Below, piece after piece: positions 4,088 through 10,181 of a stretch of DNA of 10,181 bases. The DNA is taken from assembly GCA_965602635.1 (NCBI GenBank), contig CBFCZU010000156.1:1-10181 (forward strand), given 5' to 3'. This DNA comes from CBFCZU01 sp965602635. GTDB lineage: Bacteria > Planctomycetota > Phycisphaerae > SM23-33. Within the stretch, counting starts at the first letter, position 1, and each line of letters starts with the position of its first letter. The notes under the pieces are model-generated. The model ran no database searches, was not told where the DNA came from, and saw only the letters and a list, made by a program, of their open reading frames with translations. The position numbers and the translations under genes were made by a program.

Positions 4088-6649
4088 TCAGGCCCAGCGG
4101 ATAAGGCCCATCTCGCGGGCGTCGGGCAGGGCGTCGTGGCGGGGCAGGACCCTGACGGTGTAGCCTGCCAGGCCGCTGTGCCCGCAAAGGATGTCGGCGG
4201 TGTAGTGGAGGCGCCCCTGGGCGTCTGGCTCGCCCTGTGAGGTCATTTCGGTCGCCTGGCCGTGCTGGAGCTGCCCGTCGACGTCCAGCCGCCCGTGATA
4301 GAGCTGCACCTGCACGTGCGAGGGCGGCACCTCGCCGAGCGTGACCGTCGCATCGACCCGCACCGACTTGCCCACGTGGGAGGCGCCGTCCATGTCGTCC
4401 TGGACGCCCTGCACGCGGACCTGGGCGAAACGATCCCACAGCCAGTCCTTCCACTCGGCCAGCCCCCGGGCGGCGGCCATGTCGCCGCCGGTCAGCTCCT
4501 CCCAGCGGGCCTTGGCCGGCACGTAGAACTTCTCGCAGTAGTCGCGGACCATGCGGTTGGTGTTGTACGCCGGGGCGAGCTTCCTCATGGCGGCCTTCAT
4601 CCGGGCGATCCACTGCCGCGGCAGCCCGTCGGGCCCGCGGTCGTAGAACATCGGCACAACTTCCTTCTCGAGCAGGTTGTACAGCGTCTGGCTTTCCACC
4701 GAGTTCTGGTAGTCCAGGTCCTCGTATGTCTCCCCGGAGCCGATGGCCCACCCGACGTCGGGGCTGTAACCCTCAGCCCACCAGCCGTCGAGCACGGAGA
4801 CGTTCAGCCCGCCGTTGGCGGCCACCTTCATGCCGCTGGTGCCGGATGCCTCCATCGGGCGCAGCGGCGTGTTCAGCCACAGGTCCGCCCCCTGCACCAG
4901 GTAGCGGGCGACGTTGAGCTCGTAGTCCTCCAGGAAGACGATGCTGCGGCGGAACTGCGGCATTCGGGCCGTGTGCACGACCTGGCGGATGAGGTCCTTG
5001 CCCGGATTGTCCCTGGGGTGGGCCTTGCCGGAGAATATGATCTGTACGGGCTTGTTGGGGTCGTTTATCAGGCGGCTGAGGCGCTCGCTGTCCTGAAGTA
5101 TCAGGGTGGCCCGCTTGTATGTGGCGAACCGGCGGGCAAAGACGATGGTCAGCGCCTCGGGGTCGAGCACCTCCTCGGCGGTGGCGAGCTCGGCGGCGCC
5201 CGCGCCGCGCCGCTCGAGCTGCTCCCTCAGCCGTCGGCGGGTGAAGGCCACCAGCCGCTCCCGCCGGCGCTCGTGCGTGCGCCACAGCTCGGTGTCGGGA
5301 ATCTGGTCCACCGTCTCCCAGACGCTCGCCTCGGTCGGCTGCTCCTGCCACTCCGGGCCGAGGTAGCGGTCGTAGAGCCCCGCCTGGTCGTGGCTGATCC
5401 AGGAGCCGGTGTGGATGCCGTTCGTCACGTGCGTGATTGGCACCTCGTCGGCGGGCAGGTCCGGCCAGACGCCGGCCCAGAGCTTGCGGCTGACCTGCCC
5501 GTGGAGGCGGCTGACGCCGTTGCGGCAGCTTGAGAGGCGCAGCGCCAGCACGGTCAGGCTCACCGGCTCGTCGTCGTTCGAGCCGTTCTGCCGCCCCAGC
5601 GCCAGGAACTGATCGCGCGGCAGGCCGATATCTTCCCAGTACTGCCCGAAGTAGCGGTCGAAGAGCCAGACCTCGAATGCGTCGTTGCCGGCCGGGACGG
5701 GCGTGTGGGTGGTGAAGACGTTCGAGGCCATCACCGCCTCGCGGGCGGCCTGGAACGAGACCTTCCGCTCGGACATGAGCGCCCGGATCCGCTCCAGCGC
5801 CAAAAAGACCGGGTGCCCGTCGTTCATGTGGAAGACCGACGGGGTGATGCCCAGCGCCTTCAGCGCCCGCACGCCGCCGATGCCCAGAATGATCTCCTGG
5901 CGGATCCGCATCTCGTGGTCGCCGCCGTAGAGCTGGCTGGTGATCTGGCGGTCATCCGGCGAGTTCTCCGGGACGTTGGTGTCGAGCAGGTACAGCTTCA
6001 CCCGCCCCACCTGCACCAGCCACACTCGGACCTTCACCGGCCCGTTGGGCATGACGACCTCGACGGTGACCTGCTCGCTGCCGTTCATGACGGGCCGGAC
6101 GGGCATGTTGTGGAAATCGTTCCGCGGGAACAGCTCCAGCTGCCAGCCGTCGGCGTTGAGCCGCTGGCGGAAGTAGCCCTGCTGGTAGAGCATCCCCAGG
6201 CCGACCATGGGCAGGCCCAGTTCCGAGGCGCTCTTGAGCAGGTCGCCGGCCAGAACGCCCAGCCCGCCGGAGTAGATGGGGATGCACTCGGTCAGGCCGA
6301 ACTCCGCGCAGAAGTACGCGATCGTCGGCCTCTCGCTCCGCCCGTAGGTGCGCTCGAACCAGCCGCCCTTGTCGAGGTACTCGGCAAGCTCGGCCTGCGC
6401 CCGGCGGACCTGCGCCAGGAAGCCGGGGTCCCTGCTGACCCGCGTCAGACGCTGCTGATCGATCTGCCCGAGCATGGCCACGGGGTTATGGCCGGTGGCC
6501 TCCCAGAGGTCGCGGTCGAGGCGGAGGAAGATTTCCCGCACTTCGCCCCGCCAGGACCAGCGAAGGTTGTAGGCCAGATCGGCCAGACCGGCCAGCGACT
6601 CCGGCAGGGACGGCTCAACTTTGTACGTACGCAACGGTCTCATGGGCAA
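4088..6649 (-). CDS. glgP: alpha-glucan (glycogen/maltodextrin) phosphorylase, GT35
   Basis: Cleaves alpha-1,4-glucans with phosphate to glucose 1-phosphate, using pyridoxal phosphate, in the cytoplasm. The 853 residues have an N-terminal DUF3417-type region (about 10-125; NLRWSWRGEVREIF, DLWEATGHNP). The GT35 core follows: AEFGLTECIPIYSGGLGVLAGD, HMNDGHP, TTHTPVPAGNDAF, VTNGIHTGSW, FARRFATYKRA and IIFSGKAHPRDNPGKD. The PLP site is EASGTSGMK, with the lysine near residue 608. A C-terminal domain (about 740-853) is typical of the short phosphorylase subfamily (TIGR02094 type). The longest start is a TTG at 6649 with AAGG 7 nt upstream; an ATG two codons later (6643) has the same site at 13 nt, so either may be used. 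Which glucan is the substrate cannot be read from sequence. No glycogen synthase or branching enzyme is nearby. Confidence 0.95.
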   Translation of the reverse strand: MPMRPLRTYKVEPSLPESLAGLADLAYNLRWSWRGEVREIFLRLDRDLWEATGHNPVAMLGQIDQQRLTRVSRDPGFLAQVRRAQAELAEYLDKGGWFERTYGRSERPTIAYFCAEFGLTECIPIYSGGLGVLAGDLLKSASELGLPMVGLGMLYQQGYFRQRLNADGWQLELFPRNDFHNMPVRPVMNGSEQVTVEVVMPNGPVKVRVWLVQVGRVKLYLLDTNVPENSPDDRQITSQLYGGDHEMRIRQEIILGIGGVRALKALGITPSVFHMNDGHPVFLALERIRALMSERKVSFQAAREAVMASNVFTTHTPVPAGNDAFEVWLFDRYFGQYWEDIGLPRDQFLALGRQNGSNDDEPVSLTVLALRLSSCRNGVSRLHGQVSRKLWAGVWPDLPADEVPITHVTNGIHTGSWISHDQAGLYDRYLGPEWQEQPTEASVWETVDQIPDTELWRTHERRRERLVAFTRRRLREQLERRGAGAAELATAEEVLDPEALTIVFARRFATYKRATLILQDSERLSRLINDPNKPVQIIFSGKAHPRDNPGKDLIRQVVHTARMPQFRRSIVFLEDYELNVARYLVQGADLWLNTPLRPMEASGTSGMKVAANGGLNVSVLDGWWAEGYSPDVGWAIGSGETYEDLDYQNSVESQTLYNLLEKEVVPMFYDRGPDGLPRQWIARMKAAMRKLAPAYNTNRMVRDYCEKFYVPAKARWEELTGGDMAAARGLAEWKDWLWDRFAQVRVQGVQDDMDGASHVGKSVRVDATVTLGEVPPSHVQVQLYHGRLDVDGQLQHGQATEMTSQGEPDAQGRLHYTADILCGHSGLAGYTVRVLPRHDALPDAREMGLIRWA

Positions 6650-6739
6650 TCACGGCCCTTCACCTGGGGCTGGCGGCGCACGCTCCACGCGCACGGCCCT
6701 ACCGCCCCTGACTCTAATCGGTCATTCGGCTTGCCAAGA

Positions 6740-6769
6740 TTACCGCCATTGTGCCGACAACCGCGGTAA
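6740..6769. promoter_or_regulatory. 30-bp dyad in the divergent glgP/lipoprotein spacer
   Basis: TTACCGC (6740-6746) mirrors GCGGTAA (6763-6769), and TTGT (6749-6752) mirrors ACAA (6757-6760), all around one centre at 6754.5. Eleven of 13 arm positions pair. It lies about 90 bp upstream of glgP and 115 bp upstream of the plus-strand lipoprotein gene. A position between two divergent genes suits an operator, but no regulator family was recognised. The rest of the spacer holds a 10-bp palindrome TGTCCGGACA (6823-6832) and no clear promoter on either strand. Confidence 0.35.
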
Positions 6770-6882
6770 CGGAAAATGCTTGCCTGGTGCTCCCTCCATT
6801 AGAATCCTATACATGGCGCGGGTGTCCGGACAATGCCGCCGGGCATAATCCTTACCCCCGCCGCCAATGCGGGAGCCAGGCG

Positions 6883-7530
6883 ATGAGACGAATGGGCATC
6901 TGGAGTGCGGTGCTGCTTTCCTGCCAGATCTTCTCATGCGGGCAGCGCGAGCCGGCGGCTTCCCCCTCCCGGCCGGCGCCAAGGGCCCCCGCTTCGGCGC
7001 CGGCGCCGGACGAAGACCGCGACGCGGTCGCCGAACTGGACCGGCTGGAGGCCGCGGCGCGAGCTGCGATCGCCAAGGAAGACCACGGGCAAGTGACGGC
7101 CGCCGTCGTCGCCCTGGAGAAGCTCGAGTTCGCAAATCCGGAGAACGCGGCCGTGCGCAACCTGCTCGCCCGTGACTTCCGCGACGAGGCGGTCAGGCTC
7201 CGCGCCGGCCTGCACAGGTTCCTCTTCACCGAGCTGGCCGCCCTGCCGGCAAGGCAGCGGAGAAAGCTGCTCGACTTGGCCGACAGCGGTCAGGCCGATG
7301 CCGTCGAGCGCGCCGGCGCAGCCCTGGCCGAGCATCAGCACGCGGGCGGGCGCGTGTGGCTGCGGGCAACGCCGTCGCTCAAGCCCCGCACGATCGACCC
7401 GGCCTCGGGCCTGCCGGTCCGACCCGCCGGGCTGGTCAAGCGAATCTGGCAGAGCCGCTTCAACCGGGCATTCAACACCCGCATGCGGCAACTGACGTCG
7501 GAGAACCCCGCCACCCGGCCGGGAACATAA
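6883..7530 (+). CDS. predicted lipoprotein, function unknown
   Basis: I do not recognise a family. From the ATG at 6883 it has 215 residues; GGGAG lies 7 nt upstream and supports this start over a longer frame beginning at 6751. The N-terminus MRRMGIWSAVLLSC and the following IFSC (Cys19) look like a short lipoprotein signal with two possible lipobox cysteines (14 or 19). A Pro/Ala-rich spacer (about 25-45) is followed by a helical, charged stretch (about 46-155; AVAELDRLEAAARAAIAKED, VVALEKLEFANPENAAVRNLLARDF) that resembles TPR-like or coiled helices. The C-terminus (about 160-215) is basic. It is divergent from glgP and converges on the URO-D-family gene with 45 bp between stop codons. Likely membrane-anchored outside the cytoplasm; role unknown. 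Confidence 0.75.
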   Translation: MRRMGIWSAVLLSCQIFSCGQREPAASPSRPAPRAPASAPAPDEDRDAVAELDRLEAAARAAIAKEDHGQVTAAVVALEKLEFANPENAAVRNLLARDFRDEAVRLRAGLHRFLFTELAALPARQRRKLLDLADSGQADAVERAGAALAEHQHAGGRVWLRATPSLKPRTIDPASGLPVRPAGLVKRIWQSRFNRAFNTRMRQLTSENPATRPGT

Positions 7531-7575
7531 GCACCCCCGCCGCCCGGTCAACGAATTCACGAGTTAACGTTCTTC

Positions 7576-8667
7576 TCAGTACGTCCCCATCTCCAGGCCG
7601 CGGTCGATGAAGAACTTGTACGTCTCGTACTCGACCTGGTCGGGGATGCTGTGGTCTGAGTGCAGGCAGTATCCGCCGCCGGCCATGGCCGCGGGCAGCT
7701 TGGCGGACAGCTCGGCCGTGATGGCGTCGCGGTCGTTGGCCACCATCGTCCGGACGTCCATCCCGCCCATGAAGGCGATCCGGTCGCCGTAATCGGCCTT
7801 GAGCTGCACCAGGTCCATGCCGGCCTTGACTTCCATCGCCTGGAGGCAGTCCATCCCAGCCTCGATCAGCCCCTCGACCAGCGGCTCGACGTACCCGCAG
7901 GAGTGCACCACCACCGGCAGCCCCAGCGAGTGGGCGTAGTCGAACGTCTGCTTGTGCGCCGGCCAGATGATCTCCTTGTACATCCGCGGCGACATGAACG
8001 GCTTGTGCTTGAAGCCCATGTCCTCCCAGAACCAGATGCCGTCTGGCGGGCCCACCTTCGAGAAGTACGTCTCCTGGATGGCGATGATCAGGTCGGCGTA
8101 CACGTCGCACATGTCGCGGACCCAGTCGGGGTCGTCGATCATGCCGATGAGCATATTCTCGTGCCCGCAGACGGGGTGGAGGCACTCGAAGACGTTGACT
8201 CCGACCCAGCAGAAGTAGAGCTGCTCGCGGGCGCACTTCTCGCGCGCGGCGCGGTAGCCTTCGATGTTCACGCGCCTCTCGCCCGCGTCTGGGGCGACCA
8301 GGTGCGGGCGGATGTGCTCTTCCCAGCCGGCGCGGTCCTTCACCAGAAAGTCCACGTGCTCGGGCGTGCCGGACTTGTGCTTCCACCAGCGCAGCACGGC
8401 GCCGTTGGCGTTGCGGACGAGCTTGGTCTCCTCGGTTTCCTCGATGATCTCCTCGGTGTAGTCCAGCCAGGCGGCGCAGGTGTGCCCGCCGTACTTGCGC
8501 AGGTCGAAGTGGAAGTGGTCCTCGGGGCTCTCGTCGGCGCCGAGGTGGCCTTCGTCGCGCCACTTCTTGACGGTCTCGCCCCAAAAGCTCTCGTCCAGGC
8601 CGATGCGGTCCACCGGCTGGCGCCTGAGGATGCGATCGATGCGTTCCCTGGAAGTCAATTCCGGCAT
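7576..8667 (-). CDS. uroporphyrinogen decarboxylase (URO-D/MtaA) family protein
   Basis: The 363-residue protein has the URO-D superfamily barrel: RERIDRILRRQPVDRIG near the N-terminus and LGLPVVVHSCGYVEPLVEGLIEAGMD with His255 and Cys257. In the MtaA/MtbA-like methyltransferase branch a His-x-Cys pair at this place binds zinc. GDRIAFMGGMDVR follows, and then GGGYCLHSDHSIPDQVEYETY near the end. It lacks the HemE N-terminal arginine motif (MRQAGRYLPEYR type), so it is not the heme-pathway enzyme. A methyl-transfer or demethylation role with a corrinoid partner is possible, but no corrinoid protein gene is in view. The start at 8667 is chosen for AGGAGG 8 nt upstream; a GTG at 8694 is less likely. 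It appears to be a single gene. Confidence 0.88.
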   Translation of the reverse strand: MPELTSRERIDRILRRQPVDRIGLDESFWGETVKKWRDEGHLGADESPEDHFHFDLRKYGGHTCAAWLDYTEEIIEETEETKLVRNANGAVLRWWKHKSGTPEHVDFLVKDRAGWEEHIRPHLVAPDAGERRVNIEGYRAAREKCAREQLYFCWVGVNVFECLHPVCGHENMLIGMIDDPDWVRDMCDVYADLIIAIQETYFSKVGPPDGIWFWEDMGFKHKPFMSPRMYKEIIWPAHKQTFDYAHSLGLPVVVHSCGYVEPLVEGLIEAGMDCLQAMEVKAGMDLVQLKADYGDRIAFMGGMDVRTMVANDRDAITAELSAKLPAAMAGGGYCLHSDHSIPDQVEYETYKFFIDRGLEMGTY

Positions 8668-8815
8668 GTCTGATTCCTCCTGCGGGCGCGTCACTTGCCC
8701 TGTTGTGCCATGGCGCTGCCCTTACCTGGAGCGACCGACGGAGGTTAACCTGCGGCAGTGGGCTTGGCAAGGGCCAGGGCGGCTGCGGGGGCGCAAAGGC
8801 CGCGCGAAGGCATGT

Positions 8816-8856
8816 CCGGCCCGCGGGCCCACCCCGGGCGAGACCCGCGGGGCCGG
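8816..8856 (-). terminator. 12-bp GC hairpin after the small membrane ORF, no U-tract
   Basis: CCGGCCCCGCGGG (8856-8844) pairs with CCCGCGGGCCGG (8827-8816), 12 pairs with one bulged C, starting 2 nt after the stop codon of the 24-residue ORF. No U-run follows on the minus strand. It probably marks the 3' end of that transcript, or protects it. The rest of the 8668-8815 spacer holds only a short palindrome, AGGTTAACCT (8742-8751). Confidence 0.5.
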
Positions 8857-8858
8857 CG

Positions 8859-8933
8859 TCAGATCAAGGCGAAGGCCATGGCGATGCCCCCGAGCATGGC
8901 CACGGCCAGTGCGATCAACTGTGCGTGCTTCAT
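8859..8933 (-). CDS. predicted 24-residue single-span membrane peptide
   Basis: ATG at 8933-8931 to TGA at 8861-8859. The peptide begins MKHAQLIALAVAMLGG and ends IAMAFALI; after Lys2, His3 and Gln5 it is entirely hydrophobic and long enough for one membrane span. GGGAG lies 8 nt upstream, a good ribosome-binding site, and a strong hairpin follows the stop at once, so start signal, frame and 3' end agree. No family was recognised. It could be a small structural membrane peptide, an accessory subunit or a hydrophobic toxin; nothing in the sequence decides among these. It lies 167 bp downstream of the membrane protein gene at 9101-9883 on the same strand. Confidence 0.55.
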   Translation of the reverse strand: MKHAQLIALAVAMLGGIAMAFALI

Positions 8934-9066
8934 CGCTATCTCTCCCGGCTGCTCCTCACTTCGACGCCCCGCCGGGCGCAAAGTTCCCACCAGCCGGAAG
9001 TTTTCTTCCACCCGCCCAGGCCGGACCGTCCGCCGAGTCAAGCTCGTCGCCAACGTGCAGGCCGAT

Positions 9067-9097
9067 GCCGAGGCCCCTACGCCTCCGGCGCCTCGGC
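9067..9097 (-). terminator. 8-bp GC hairpin after the 9101-9883 gene, no U-tract
   Basis: GCCGAGGC (9097-9090) pairs perfectly with GCCTCGGC (9074-9067) around a 15-nt loop, 3 nt after the TAA stop. As with other hairpins in this window, no U-run follows. It probably defines the 3' end of the upstream gene. A smaller hairpin, GGAAG-AAAA-CTTCC (9009-8996), lies between it and the small ORF. Confidence 0.45.
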
Positions 9098-9100
9098 CGG

Positions 9101-9883
9101 TTAGGCTGCTGACCCGCCGACGGGCCGGGCGCGCTGTTCCCGCCAGTGCACAATGAGGGAGCGAACACCACGGCCCAGGTAGCCTGCACCGATGTAGAAC
9201 AACCAGATGCCGCAGATTGTCCCTCCCTGGTCCGACAGCCCGTGCGACATGGGCGCTAGAAACACGGTGACGGCGCAGGAGAGGACAACACACGGCCAAA
9301 GAGCCGGGCGCCACGCCAGGGCGCCCGCGAAGCAAAGCGACAGCAAACACAAGACCAAGTTGCCGACCCAGTCGTCATCCGACAGCCCCATCCTGCCCGA
9401 GAAGAAGAAGTACGCCCAGGGCCGCAAGGCCTGATCAGAACGGGTCTTGGCCACCTCGTCAGGATCGAGGAGCTCAACCTCTTTCGGAACGCCCAGATCG
9501 TCTAGCGCGGATCGCCACTCGTCCTCAGTCTCGAAGATCCTCCGCTGATCGTCGCCATACTCCTGAGCCGAGTCGAATATGAAATACCCATCCTCCGTCG
9601 TGCCGAAAATGATCTTCTCCCAAACGCCGTATCTCGCTAGGTGAGGCACGATCAGCCACTTGCGACGGTGCATCACGCCGGTCGTTTCCGCCAAGTACAG
9701 CCTTCCCCACCCGGAGTCATGGTCACTCGTCATGCGTCCGGTGGCGGGCCAGTCGCAGTAGATGCCGTAGGGACCGATCGCCTCCAGCCAGTACTCCCGC
9801 GGAGTGCCCTCAGCCGTGCTCCCAAGACAGGCCAGGAGCAACAAACCGACAAGGAAGCAGGCAGTCTTTCGAGAACTCAGCAT
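9101..9883 (-). CDS. unrecognised exported protein with C-terminal membrane segments
   Basis: I do not recognise a family. The 260 residues begin with a clear signal sequence (MLSSRKTACFLVGLLLLACLG). Cys19 in LLAC could make it a lipoprotein; cleavage near Ala24 is the alternative. Residues 26-160 form a soluble part rich in aromatic and acidic residues, with YWLEAIGPYGIYCDWPATGR, RRKWLIVPHLARYGVWEKI and FGTTEDGYFIFDS. Three hydrophobic segments follow at about 173-190, 194-211 and 221-240, then a basic tail (HWREQRARP). The soluble part is probably extracytoplasmic. GGGTG lies 5 nt before the ATG, a fair ribosome-binding site. Codon use and length support a real gene; the function cannot be stated. 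Confidence 0.75.
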   Translation of the reverse strand: MLSSRKTACFLVGLLLLACLGSTAEGTPREYWLEAIGPYGIYCDWPATGRMTSDHDSGWGRLYLAETTGVMHRRKWLIVPHLARYGVWEKIIFGTTEDGYFIFDSAQEYGDDQRRIFETEDEWRSALDDLGVPKEVELLDPDEVAKTRSDQALRPWAYFFFSGRMGLSDDDWVGNLVLCLLSLCFAGALAWRPALWPCVVLSCAVTVFLAPMSHGLSDQGGTICGIWLFYIGAGYLGRGVRSLIVHWREQRARPVGGSAA

Positions 9884-10108
9884 GCACTCACCCGGGAGAC
9901 AGAGGGTCAGGAGCCTTTGCTTAGTGCTGCATTAACGGTCCTGTCCTTTCTGGCTCGGCCACGGGGCACGCGGCGTATGCTGCCGGGGACCGGAAATAAA
10001 GTCCCCCGCCCCGTCTTATCGTGGGTGCGATTCTACCCCCCCCCCGGGGGCCGGCGGCAAGGGCGGGGCGGCGGGCTCTCCGACGCCCCGTTGGGGCTGA
10101 CGAGAAGG
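9884..10108. other. noncoding stretch upstream of the membrane protein gene
   Basis: I see no convincing gene here. It contains a weak hairpin GGGGAC/GTCCCC (9985-9990 with 10001-10006) and a run of ten C followed by five G (10036-10050). No clear promoter could be assigned to the gene starting at 9883, although its promoter should lie here. Confidence 0.5.
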
Positions 10109-10170
10109 GGGCGCCCGCGGCCAAGCCCCACCGATAGCTATCGGTGGGCTTTGGCCACGAAGCGGCGCCC
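10109..10170. repeat. large loop-less palindrome with outer inverted arms
   Basis: The core 10119-10156 is a 38-bp palindrome without a spacer. Its inner 11 bp per side (CCCACCGATAG and CTATCGGTGGG) are perfect and its outer GGCCAA/TTGGCC arms match, with two mismatched positions between. A second pair of arms, GGGCGCC (10109-10115) and GGCGCCC (10164-10170), surrounds it. It could be a terminator, a REP-like intergenic repeat or a small mobile-element remnant. No gene next to it in the window explains it. Confidence 0.6.
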
Positions 10171-10181
10171 GGCGTTTCTTC

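Noticed and set aside
3939..4751. Long minus-strand frame of 270 codons ending in the Thr-rich stretch
   Set aside because: Most of it lies in another frame of glgP with arginine/proline-rich shadow composition and crosses the promoter. Only its last 11 codons are credible, as the leader peptide.
4262..5533. Plus-strand frame of 423 codons opposite glgP
   Set aside because: It is a high-GC antisense shadow of a complete phosphorylase, with no ribosome-binding site or family motif.
6700..6735. Promoter for glgP (TTGGCA with TAGAGT, minus strand)
   Set aside because: The spacing is only 15 bp and the -10 match is weak; not strong enough to annotate.
7660..8673. Plus-strand frame of 337 codons opposite the URO-D-family gene
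   Set aside because: Val/His/Asp-rich shadow of the conserved minus-strand protein; no recognisable motif.
8859..9350. Minus-strand frame of 163 codons
   Set aside because: Its upstream part is out of frame within the 9101-9883 gene and has shadow composition. Only its last 24 codons have their own ribosome-binding site and were kept.

Overview
The window is GC-rich and looks like a Planctomycetota chromosome, possibly Phycisphaerae. This rests on the protein style, the stand-alone URO-D-family protein, orphan membrane proteins and long GC hairpins. No rRNA or other phylogenetic marker is present to confirm it.

Layout. Positions 1 to about 4048 hold the conserved translation operon thrS-infC-rpmI-rplT on the minus strand. 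rplT runs off the left edge. The operon has its own sigma-70-like promoter (4021-4048) and a leader of about 250 nt. That leader encodes an 11-residue peptide, MKRLVTTTTTS, with five consecutive threonine codons. It is followed by competing hairpins and a GC-stem/U5 terminator ahead of thrS. This is the layout of a classical ribosome-mediated transcription attenuator, here placed on threonyl-tRNA synthetase and the genes behind it, and it is the most interesting signal in the window. Further probable controls lie inside the operon: an AUU start for infC, a possible pseudoknot in front of rplT, and stable hairpins in the spacers. IF-3 and L20 both carry long low-complexity C-terminal tails encoded by tandem DNA repeats (21-bp and 15-bp units).

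Positions 4088-6649 hold an alpha-glucan phosphorylase on the minus strand, upstream of the thrS promoter. It is divergent from a small predicted lipoprotein (6883-7530, plus). The 233-bp spacer between them contains a 30-bp dyad. The lipoprotein gene converges on a URO-D/MtaA-type protein (7576-8667, minus).

Positions 8816-9883 hold a predicted 24-residue membrane peptide and, upstream of it, an unrecognised secreted/membrane protein, both on the minus strand. The right edge (9884-10181) has no convincing gene but holds a large near-perfect palindrome.

Several genes are followed within about 10 nt of the stop codon by a GC-rich hairpin with no U-tract. The only hairpin with a proper U-run is the attenuator in front of thrS.
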